From Dehalococcoidia bacterium (GTDB taxonomy: Bacteria > Chloroflexota > Dehalococcoidia > GIF9 > AB-539-J10), in NCBI GenBank assembly GCA_030669525.1, contig DAOVDO010000082.1:1-5332 (forward strand): a stretch of DNA of 5,332 nucleotides, in the 5' to 3' direction. Positions within the stretch are counted from its first letter, which is position 1. Every line of letters begins with the position of its first letter. The translations under genes were made by a program, and so were the position numbers. Under the pieces are notes generated by a model. That model worked only from the letters and a program-made list of their open reading frames with translations. It did no database searches and was not told the origin of the DNA. Positions 1 through 4,691 of the stretch are shown one piece after another.

Positions 1-211
1 CATCATCATTCAAGCCAATTAGAGTGTCCCCATCCTGTCGGATGATGTTGATTTGCTCTCCGGTTGTTTGCCCTGGTTTGGCATAGCTGATAAATGAGGG
101 AAGGTCTATTTGTTCAGGACCGCCGCGTGGTAGAAAGGCCAGCACAAGGGCGAATATCACTACCAGAATTAGCAGGTAGATAAAGCTATTGGGAGTCTGC
201 TTTATTTTCAT
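1..211 (-). CDS. ftsH: ATP-dependent zinc metalloprotease FtsH, N-terminal fragment
   Basis: FtsH is a membrane-anchored AAA+ protease that unfolds and degrades misfolded membrane proteins and some short-lived regulators. Only the first 70 residues are in the window; the frame is open to the left edge, so the AAA+ and zinc-protease domains lie outside. The sequence shows a short polar start, one hydrophobic segment at about residues 9-28 (SFIYLLILVVIFALVLAFL), then a polar region with IDLPSF and alternating strands. This matches the N-terminal membrane helix and the start of the FtsH extracytoplasmic domain, as I remember it from Chloroflexota-type FtsH proteins. The ATG at 209-211 is preceded by GAAGG about 10 nt upstream and by AAAGG immediately upstream. 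The gene is divergent from rsfS. Because no catalytic motif is visible, another single-pass membrane protein cannot be excluded. Confidence 0.7.
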   Translation of the reverse strand, partial: MKIKQTPNSFIYLLILVVIFALVLAFLPRGGPEQIDLPSFISYAKPGQTTGEQINIIRQDGDTLIGLNDD

Positions 212-226
212 CCTTTAATTTCCTTC

Positions 227-254
227 ATTATACCAGAAAGGCTATCGATGGAAA
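227..254 (-). promoter_or_regulatory. Predicted ftsH promoter with extended -10
   Basis: On the minus strand, TATAAT at 227-232 is preceded by TGG (233-235), giving a perfect extended -10 (TGnTATAAT). A weak -35-like TTTCCA (249-254, 4 of 6 matches to TTGACA) lies 16 bp upstream. A start about 7 nt past the -10 would fall near 220, leaving a leader of only about 9 nt before the ftsH ATG. That would exclude the GAAGG Shine-Dalgarno candidate and leave only AAAGG touching the ATG. Prediction from sequence alone. Confidence 0.5.
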
Positions 255-325
255 AACGACTTATCTATGTCGTTGCAAAGGAGAAATGATTAACAAGCTC
301 TGGTCTCAAAATCTGCGCCTGGATA

Positions 326-353
326 TTGTTGGTTTGACTGGAAGTGATATAAT
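326..353 (+). promoter_or_regulatory. Predicted rsfS promoter with extended -10
   Basis: TATAAT at 348-353 is preceded by TGA (345-347), a perfect extended -10. A partial -35, TTGTTG (326-331), lies 16 bp upstream. TTGACT at 334-339 looks like a better -35 box, but it is only 8 bp from the -10 and cannot pair with it. The predicted start is near 360, just upstream of AAGGGGG at 361-367, which leaves a leader of about 18 nt before the proposed CTG start at 378. Confidence 0.6.
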
Positions 354-357
354 ATTA

Positions 358-379
358 AGAAAGGGGGTTAGGCCTTTCT
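358..379 (+). promoter_or_regulatory. Small leader hairpin covering the rsfS ribosome-binding site and start
   Basis: AGAAAGG (358-364) pairs perfectly with CCTTTCT (373-379) around an 8-nt loop (GGGTTAGG). The left arm holds part of the only Shine-Dalgarno candidate, AAGGGGG at 361-367, and the right arm holds the first two bases of the proposed CTG start. The structure could therefore limit initiation. If transcription starts at 360, the two outermost pairs are lost. No folding energy was computed. Confidence 0.35.
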
Positions 380-722
380 GAGACCAGAAGATATAGCACA
401 CCTGGCTGTAGAGTTTGCTTCTGCGAAGCAGGCGAATGATATTGTGATGCTGGATATGAGAGGTGTGTGTTCATTTGCGGATTATTTTATTATTTGTAGT
501 GGAGATACCAAGCGTCATATTGAAGCTATTTGGCAGAGCATTATCGTTGAAATGAAAAGAAATGGTGTAATATCCCACCATAACGAAGGCACATCGGATT
601 CGGGTTGGCTACTGGTTGATTTTGGTGCAGTCATTATTCACATATTCTCCCCTGCAGAACGGGAATATTACCAATTGGATAAACTCTGGAATAAAGCAAT
701 TCCTGTAGTTAGAATCCAATAA
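378..722 (+). CDS. rsfS: Ribosomal silencing factor RsfS (Iojap/DUF143 family)
   Basis: RsfS binds ribosomal protein uL14 on the large subunit and blocks subunit joining, lowering translation in starvation or stationary phase. The family core is clear: KQANDIVMLDMRG, then SFADYFIICSG (residues 32-42 from the proposed start), and near the C-terminus GWLLVDFG and HIFSPAEREYYQLDKLW. The first ATG/GTG/TTG codon in the frame is GTG at 444, but starting there removes the conserved N-terminal helix (HLAVEFASAKQANDI), which is readable upstream in the same frame. The frame is open back to a TAG at 369-371. The only reasonable initiation codons before the homology are CTG at 378 (AAGGGGG 10 nt upstream, 114 aa, normal family length) and CTG at 402. 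I chose 378. The product is confident; the exact start is not. The gene converges on ndk with 36 bp between stops and no clear terminator. Confidence 0.9.
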   Translation: MRPEDIAHLAVEFASAKQANDIVMLDMRGVCSFADYFIICSGDTKRHIEAIWQSIIVEMKRNGVISHHNEGTSDSGWLLVDFGAVIIHIFSPAEREYYQLDKLWNKAIPVVRIQ

Positions 723-758
723 ATAGTAATCTCAGCAAATCCATCAATCAATATCTCT

Positions 759-1178
759 TTAGTAGTCGCAAATTTCTTCTGTGGTGAAGAAGAGATTGAT
801 TTCTGTAGAGGCATTCTCCACTGAGTCAGAGCCGTGTATCAGGTTATGCCTGATGTCAAGGCCAAGGTCACCCCTGATAGTGCCAGGAAGAGATTTGGCA
901 GGGTCAGTTTCGCCCATGGTTTGTCTTATAACACTTATAGCATCTTCTCCCTGAAAGACGCTGGCAATGATGGGGCTGGAGGTAATGAAATCTACCAGTT
1001 CATTAAAAAAAGCTTTACCTTTGTGGATAGCATAATGGCGTTGGGCCAGGCTTTTATCCATTTGCAGCATCTTCATAGCAACGATTTTCAACCCTTTTCT
1101 TTCAAGGCGGGAGATTATTTCACCTGCCAATCCTCTTTGCAGGGCATCAGGTTTAATAAGCACTAAGCTTCTTTCCAT
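759..1178 (-). CDS. ndk: Nucleoside-diphosphate kinase
   Basis: Ndk moves the gamma-phosphate of ATP onto other nucleoside diphosphates through a phosphohistidine intermediate, keeping NTP and dNTP pools balanced in the cytosol. The 139-residue protein is about the usual length. It shows RSLVLIKPDA (K9 in the nucleotide pocket), HYAIHKGKAFF (48-58), the phosphate-binding segment MGETDPAKSLPGTIRGDLG (88-106), and the catalytic signature NLIHGSDS (112-119) with phosphorylated H115. The family's usual SGP in the middle region reads SSP here (67-69), a mild variant. The ATG start is supported by the family N-terminus and by AAGGAG about 11 nt upstream (1190-1195). It follows the hotdog/HAD gene by 18 bp on the same strand, so it is probably co-transcribed and last in the cluster. 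Confidence 0.97.
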   Translation of the reverse strand: MERSLVLIKPDALQRGLAGEIISRLERKGLKIVAMKMLQMDKSLAQRHYAIHKGKAFFNELVDFITSSPIIASVFQGEDAISVIRQTMGETDPAKSLPGTIRGDLGLDIRHNLIHGSDSVENASTEINLFFTTEEICDY

Positions 1179-1196
1179 TTTAACCAGGTCTCCTTA

Positions 1197-2279
1197 TTAG
1201 TTATTGGATTTTTTTACCCTGTAGAGCAGGGTAATCAAATCCATATCTTCCAGTGAATTAACTACTCTATCAGCTTCTTCGAGGTCTTGTTTAGAATGGG
1301 TGTTAGTTATAGCCAGGCATCGCATTCCAGCAACCTTGGCAGCTCTGACACCTAGATGGGAATCCTCGATTACAATGCAGGTTTCGGGTCTGGCTTCTAA
1401 TTTTTTCGCAGCCAAGAGATATATCTGTGGATTAGGTTTACTTTCAGACACTTCTCTGCCAGAAATAACGCAATTGAAATTTCCCTCTATACCAAGTTCA
1501 GTGGTGACTAAAGCTATATTTTCTATGGGTGCTGATGAAACCAGAGCTTGCCTGAAATTCCCCTTCTTAATAGTATTTAATAGCTTTATCACCCCTGGAA
1601 ACGGTTTGATATTTCCCTTTGCTTTCTCGCGGAAACTTACTTCCTTTTCCAAAGCTATATTGTTAACTTCTTTTTCAGGTAGATCTTTTCCTAAAACAGT
1701 ACGGATTATGAAATCGTTTCTGGTGCCAAAAAGTCTGGTGAAATCTTTACTGGAAAATGTTACTGCTCTTTTGGCGAATACCTCTTGCCATGCGGCGAAA
1801 TGAAATAGACCAGAATCAGCAATAACGCCGTCCATATCCCAGAGAACTGTGATTCTTGATTTCTTCCCCAGATAGAATAAAGACTCGATCTCGGCTATAA
1901 CGGTGTTGTCCTTGAGGGCTAGCACCCCTTTAGTTTCAGCCAGCCTTCTTGTGAGCTTTGTAACCCAGGCGGAAAGTTGGATTGGTTCTCCTATAGGCGC
2001 TATATGTCTGAACCTCACCTCGCTTTTGGCAGTAACACCAAACTCGATCCCACAGCAGAGAATAGCATAAGCGGTTATTTCATCAAGAAGGGTATACAGA
2101 ATGCCACCGTGTGTGACATCCCACCAGCCTTGATGGTACTCGCCGGGGATAAATTCTGCTCTGACCTTTTCTCCATCGTAAATAGGCTTCAACTTCAGCC
2201 CTATTGGATTGTCCTGACCACAGGCAAAACAAAGTCTGAAATCCTCAAGGCCATTAATGTCCATTTCAGGAGTTTGCAT
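1197..2279 (-). CDS. Fused PaaI-like hotdog thioesterase and HAD-superfamily phosphatase
   Basis: This is one uninterrupted 360-residue frame with two enzyme-like halves. Residues about 15-137 are a PaaI-type hotdog domain: the CFACGQDNPIGLKL motif (17-30), then HQGWWDVTHGGILYTLLDE (49-67), where H57-G58-G59 and D66 match the family active-site helix. Such domains hydrolyse acyl-CoA or similar thioesters. Residues about 142-356 are a beta-phosphoglucomutase-like HAD domain: motif I DMDGV (D148 nucleophile, D150 acid/base), motif II SS (248-249), motif III K281 in SKPNPQIY, and motif IV IEDS (304-307). It has a helical cap between motifs I and II. All key residues of both halves are present, so both could be active. 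The linker is only about 5-7 residues, with no stop and no internal ATG, GTG or TTG near it. The ATG has a strong AAGGAGGG 4 nt upstream. Substrates are unknown. It lies 80 bp after tsaB and 18 bp before ndk. Confidence 0.88.
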   Translation of the reverse strand: MQTPEMDINGLEDFRLCFACGQDNPIGLKLKPIYDGEKVRAEFIPGEYHQGWWDVTHGGILYTLLDEITAYAILCCGIEFGVTAKSEVRFRHIAPIGEPIQLSAWVTKLTRRLAETKGVLALKDNTVIAEIESLFYLGKKSRITVLWDMDGVIADSGLFHFAAWQEVFAKRAVTFSSKDFTRLFGTRNDFIIRTVLGKDLPEKEVNNIALEKEVSFREKAKGNIKPFPGVIKLLNTIKKGNFRQALVSSAPIENIALVTTELGIEGNFNCVISGREVSESKPNPQIYLLAAKKLEARPETCIVIEDSHLGVRAAKVAGMRCLAITNTHSKQDLEEADRVVNSLEDMDLITLLYRVKKSNN

Positions 2280-2303
2280 TTTACCCTCCTTCGTTACAAT
2301 TTT

Positions 2304-2332
2304 ATTGTACCTGCAAACTATTTGGATTTCCA
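2304..2332 (-). promoter_or_regulatory. Possible promoter for the hotdog/HAD-ndk pair
   Basis: In the 80-bp gap after tsaB, the minus strand reads TGGAAA (2327-2332), 17 bp, then TACAAT (2304-2309): 4 of 6 and 5 of 6 matches to the sigma-70 consensus. There is no TG extension, unlike the other promoters in this window. A start near 2297 would leave a short leader containing the AAGGAGGG ribosome-binding site (2284-2291). The gap is the longest within the cluster, which makes a secondary promoter reasonable. Confidence 0.35.
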
Positions 2333-2349
2333 GATGAAACGAAGAATTT

Positions 2350-2366
2350 GGTGTACAGATTACACC
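2350..2366 (-). other. Short palindrome or hairpin at the end of tsaB
   Basis: GGTGTA (2350-2355) and TACACC (2361-2366) form a perfect 6-bp stem around a 5-nt loop, which overlaps the tsaB TAA stop (2360-2362). On the minus-strand transcript it is followed by AAATTCTTCGTTTC, which is only partly U-rich. It may be a weak terminator or attenuator between tsaB and the hotdog/HAD gene, or a small operator. It does not look like a strong intrinsic terminator. Confidence 0.3.
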
Positions 2367-3070
2367 GTAGTTTCCTCCTGGATATCAGCGTAAATGCCTT
2401 TTCGCGGTTTTGTTATATGAGGAGGGCGAAGATATAATGGTTGTAAAGTAGATGGGTCATCTCGCTCCCCTTTTAATAGTCTTTGCCAACCCAATACAGC
2501 CAGGGAACTGGTTCGAGTTGACCTTGCAGTTAGTGGTATTATGGCATGTCGGTCTAAAAGCCGTTGTAAGTCACTTGCCATACGAGCTGGTATTTCACCA
2601 CAGAAAAGCGTCTTTCGGTGTATTCGCTGGCATAGATTATCTAATGTAGTTAAATGCTCTGCTTCCAAACATTGCCATTCGTTATTCTTTTGTTGATAAA
2701 GTGCAATGGCGATTTTCTCACGGCCGGCGTTTTGTATAGGGCATACAGGCAAACCGGTATAAGCGAAGGGATAAGCTTCAGCTTCTAAACTACTTATACC
2801 AAGCAATGGGATATCCAGAGAAAAGGCTAGCCCCTTGGCTATGCTTATTCCTACCCGCAGTGCGTTAAAACTTCCAGGCCCCTTAGCTACTATAATTGCC
2901 TGCATAGAATTTAGCTCTATTTTAGCTTGATGCAACAAGTAATCCAGGTTTGGTAGCAATTCTACAGTGTGGTTTCTCAAGGATTGCCAGTTTAGCTCAG
3001 TCAAAATCTCGCCCTTGTGGGATAAAGCGACGCCGGCAGTATTAGAAGAGGTATCTACGGTTAATTCCAT
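2360..3070 (-). CDS. tsaB: tRNA t6A biosynthesis protein TsaB (YeaZ)
   Basis: TsaB is the non-catalytic ASKHA-fold partner that holds TsaD and binds TsaE in the complex that puts threonylcarbamoyl on A37 of ANN-decoding tRNAs. The 236-residue length fits. Visible family features are ELTVDTSS at the N-terminus, the NHTVELLPNLDYLL helix (33-46), and GPGSFNALRVGISIAKGLAF (64-83). The C-terminal half is less conserved and ends with PLYLRPPHIT (211-220). The usual GPGSFTGLR motif reads GPGSFNALR here, and the usual DAR segment reads NAGR (114-117). Both are tolerable in a scaffold protein. The start codon overlaps the end of tsaE by 10 bp (3061-3070) and has only a weak AAAGAAA upstream, which suggests translational coupling. 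tsaD, the catalytic partner, is not in this window. Confidence 0.93.
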   Translation of the reverse strand: MELTVDTSSNTAGVALSHKGEILTELNWQSLRNHTVELLPNLDYLLHQAKIELNSMQAIIVAKGPGSFNALRVGISIAKGLAFSLDIPLLGISSLEAEAYPFAYTGLPVCPIQNAGREKIAIALYQQKNNEWQCLEAEHLTTLDNLCQRIHRKTLFCGEIPARMASDLQRLLDRHAIIPLTARSTRTSSLAVLGWQRLLKGERDDPSTLQPLYLRPPHITKPRKGIYADIQEETTV

Positions 3071-3540
3071 GTTTTTTCTTTATTTAGGTTCAATTTTAGC
3101 TGTTCCATTAACTTTAAGTAGCGCTGGCCCTCAGGTTTAAGAACAATAGTGCGTTGTGTCTCGCTGCTGGGAATATAGCTTAGTTCAATAAGTAAATTAT
3201 TACGTGGCAACGCTGGCATTCCTTTATCTGCCCACTCAACTACGCAGACACCGTCGCCATGGAGGTATTCCTCCAATCCCAGGTTGGCAATTTCCTTAAT
3301 ATGGTCAAGGCGATAGAAATCAACATGGAATAAGGGAAGCCTGCCATGATATTCCCTGACTATGACAAAGGATGGGCTGAAGGCGTATTCCTTTACGCCT
3401 AAGCCATGTGATATGCCCTGGACAAGACAAGTTTTGCCTGCTCCTAAATCACCTACAAGAAGGTAAATATCTCCCTTTTGAGCTAGCTTACCCAGGTAGC
3501 TTCCTAGAAGCTTAGTTTGCTCAGGGCTGTGTGATTTCAA
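3061..3540 (-). CDS. tsaE: tRNA t6A biosynthesis ATPase TsaE (YjeE)
   Basis: TsaE is a small P-loop ATPase that activates the TsaBD complex in t6A synthesis. From the TTG at 3538-3540 the protein has 159 residues, with the Walker A motif GDLGAGKT (30-37), the family segment SPSFVIVREY (55-64) followed by HVDFYRLD (72-79), and VVEWADKG (100-107). The start is uncertain. The TTG has no good Shine-Dalgarno sequence, and it leaves few residues before the SPEQT helix compared with homologues. The frame is open upstream: CTG at 3547-3549 would give 162 aa, and ATT at 3562-3564 would give 167 aa, with AAGGAGG correctly placed 8 nt upstream inside thiL. With the TTG the gap to thiL is 10 bp; with the ATT the genes overlap by 14 bp. 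The 3' end overlaps tsaB, its functional partner. Confidence 0.94.
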   Translation of the reverse strand: MKSHSPEQTKLLGSYLGKLAQKGDIYLLVGDLGAGKTCLVQGISHGLGVKEYAFSPSFVIVREYHGRLPLFHVDFYRLDHIKEIANLGLEEYLHGDGVCVVEWADKGMPALPRNNLLIELSYIPSSETQRTIVLKPEGQRYLKLMEQLKLNLNKEKTWN

Positions 3541-3550
3541 TGTTAACAGA

Positions 3551-4555
3551 CTAATCTCTGAAATGTTCCCATCCTCCTTTTTTGCAGGGGATGGTATTTC
3601 CCCTGATGTCTAACAGGGTTACCCGGTTAGGTATGGTTTCCTCAACTATGTCACCAATTACAGTCACAGAACAATTTAGGGTACGCTTGACCTTTTCCAT
3701 AACAGCTTTATTAGCAGTAAAAAGCAACTCGTAGTCCTCTCCTCCATATAGAGCTAACTCAAGATGGTCTGGGACATTAGCCATGACCAGGGGGTGTCCT
3801 GGTATTTGTTCTATTGTTTTCCTTGCGCCAACTTTGCTGGCTTTACAAATTTGTTCGAGGTCGGCAATTAATCCATCACTTATGTCTATGGCAGTCTTTA
3901 CTCCTTGCTCAACCAGAATCTGCCCTTCTATTATTTTAGGCACTGGTTTTAGATGCCCTTGTCTTAATATGTTGGTTGTTTCAGAATCCAGGCCTATTTT
4001 ACCTTCAAGCATTTTTAGACCGGCTGCTGATAATCCCAGCTGTCCGGTGACAGCTATCTGGTTACCAGGCGTAGCTGTGGAGCGTCGGAGTATCGATTTG
4101 CTTTTAGAATAACCCAGAACAGTGATTGTGATGACCAAATTAGGGGCAACAGTGAGGTTGCCTCCAACTATAGCTATCCCAAATTCTTCAGCCAGGCGTG
4201 CCATGCTGTTACAGAACTTGGAGACGTCGTCTACTTCGACGTCATCAGGTGCTGCCAGAGAGATCAGGGCATATTGAGGAGTACCACCCATGGCGGCTAG
4301 GTCACTTATGTTTATGGCCAGTGCCTTCCAACCAAGTTCCTCCCAGGTAACAGTGTTTAGGTTAAAGTGTATATCTTGAACCAAACTGTCTGTCGTAGCT
4401 AACTGAATATGATTATCAGCCTGCCAGGCAGCAGCATCATCGCCAATGCCAATTAAGAGTCTCTTCCACGAGGCCTGCTGAGGGTTTGTAAATTTGTCGA
4501 TGATGCTATGTATGAGGTCGATTAGGCCGAATTCTCCCAACTCCGATAGCTTCAT
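3551..4555 (-). CDS. thiL: Thiamine-monophosphate kinase
   Basis: ThiL phosphorylates thiamine monophosphate with ATP to give thiamine diphosphate, the active cofactor, in the cytosol. The 334 residues match the family. They show the N-terminal GEFGLI, GIGDDAA (36-42), TTDSLVQDIHF (54-64), NISDLAAMGG (82-91), the C-terminal-domain motif IDISDGLIADL (223-233), GGEDYELLF (271-279), and WEHF near the end (329-332). Asp-rich motifs that bind Mg-ATP and TMP are intact, except that the loop often written GGD reads GGN here (N133). The ATG fits the family N-terminus closely, so the start is firm although no Shine-Dalgarno sequence precedes it. No other thiamine gene is visible. It is the first gene of the minus-strand cluster, with its own predicted promoter. 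Confidence 0.96.
   Translation of the reverse strand: MKLSELGEFGLIDLIHSIIDKFTNPQQASWKRLLIGIGDDAAAWQADNHIQLATTDSLVQDIHFNLNTVTWEELGWKALAINISDLAAMGGTPQYALISLAAPDDVEVDDVSKFCNSMARLAEEFGIAIVGGNLTVAPNLVITITVLGYSKSKSILRRSTATPGNQIAVTGQLGLSAAGLKMLEGKIGLDSETTNILRQGHLKPVPKIIEGQILVEQGVKTAIDISDGLIADLEQICKASKVGARKTIEQIPGHPLVMANVPDHLELALYGGEDYELLFTANKAVMEKVKRTLNCSVTVIGDIVEETIPNRVTLLDIRGNTIPCKKGGWEHFRD
3573..3579 (-). promoter_or_regulatory. Strong Shine-Dalgarno for tsaE inside the end of thiL
   Basis: The minus strand reads AAGGAGG here, close to a perfect ribosome-binding site and by far the best one near the tsaE start. It lies 8 nt before ATT (3562-3564) in the tsaE frame, 23 nt before CTG (3547-3549) and 32 nt before TTG (3538-3540). 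An ATG right next to it (3570-3572) is in another frame and hits a stop after nine codons. The site argues that tsaE starts upstream of the TTG. Confidence 0.55.
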
Positions 4556-4562
4556 CTTTGCG

Positions 4563-4592
4563 ATTATAGCATTGCGTTTATCGTAGCTTCAA
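4563..4592 (-). promoter_or_regulatory. Predicted thiL promoter, probably leaderless
   Basis: On the minus strand, TATAAT (4563-4568) is preceded by TGC (4569-4571), a perfect extended -10. TTGAAG (4587-4592), matching TTGACA at 4 of 6 positions, lies 18 bp upstream. Only 7 nt (CGCAAAG) separate the -10 from the thiL ATG, so the expected transcription start is at or next to the A of the ATG. A second -10-like TATACT (4600-4605) further upstream could give a transcript with a leader. Confidence 0.6.
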
Positions 4593-4621
4593 CTTTAATA
4601 GTATAGCCCATAAATGCTATA
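4565..4621. repeat. Inverted repeat of the -10 elements in the thiL/phosphoesterase divergent region
   Basis: TATAGCAT (4565-4572) is the reverse complement of ATGCTATA (4614-4621). These arms are the extended -10 cores of the two divergent promoters. A further TATAGC at 4602-4607 pairs with GCTATA at 4616-4621 around an 8-bp centre, overlapping the plus-strand -10. The symmetry probably reflects shared promoter sequence, but it could also form a small operator. Confidence 0.4.
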
Positions 4622-4623
4622 GT
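4595..4623 (+). promoter_or_regulatory. Predicted promoter for the phosphoesterase gene
   Basis: TATAGT (4618-4623) preceded by TGC (4615-4617) is an extended -10 with one mismatch. TTAATA (4595-4600), matching TTGACA at 4 of 6 positions, lies 17 bp upstream. The start would be near 4630, giving a leader of about 60 nt. It faces away from the thiL promoter, and the two -35 regions are close together, so the two may be regulated jointly. Confidence 0.5.
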
Positions 4624-4691
4624 CATTATTAAGGAATTTAAGAGATGAAGCAGTCCCCAATAGAACTGGAAGATAGAGGAATACTGTCATT

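Larger units (their letters stand above)
299..388. repeat. 10-bp perfect inverted repeat flanking the rsfS promoter
   Basis: TCTGGTCTCA at 299-308 is the exact reverse complement of TGAGACCAGA at 379-388. The arms are separated by 70 bp that contain the predicted rsfS promoter and leader; the right arm overlaps the start of rsfS. The distance is long for an RNA hairpin if transcription begins near 360, because the left arm would then not be transcribed. It could be a pair of protein-binding half sites or chance. Confidence 0.45.

Noticed and set aside
334..353. TTGACT (334-339) as the -35 of the rsfS promoter
   Set aside because: It is only 8 bp from the TATAAT, far too close; the weaker TTGTTG at 326-331 has workable spacing.
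747..800. Possible terminator between rsfS and ndk: ATCAAT...CTCTT (747-759) can pair with AAGAGATTGAT (790-800), with a 2-nt bulge
   Set aside because: No T-tract follows on either strand, the loop is long, and much of the pairing lies in the ndk coding region (FFTTEE codons). A competing TTCTTC/GAAGAA stem is simply codon-driven low complexity.
834..1166. 110-residue plus-strand frame antisense to ndk
   Set aside because: It lies fully within ndk, whose catalytic motifs are certain, and its translation shows no recognisable domain or ribosome site.
1300..1803. 167-residue plus-strand frame opposite the HAD domain
   Set aside because: A shadow of the HAD coding strand; its sequence has no recognisable motif.
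1977..2393. 138-residue plus-strand frame across the hotdog domain and the gap after tsaB
   Set aside because: It mostly mirrors the hotdog domain and has no recognisable motif.
2452..2649. 65-residue plus-strand frame inside tsaB
   Set aside because: Antisense shadow of a well-supported gene.
3541..3572. ATG at 3570-3572 next to the strong ribosome site as a start for a small gene
   Set aside because: The frame stops after nine codons, and the ATG touches the ribosome site directly, with no spacing.
3783..4112. 109-residue plus-strand frame inside thiL
   Set aside because: Antisense shadow; thiL motifs cover the same bases.
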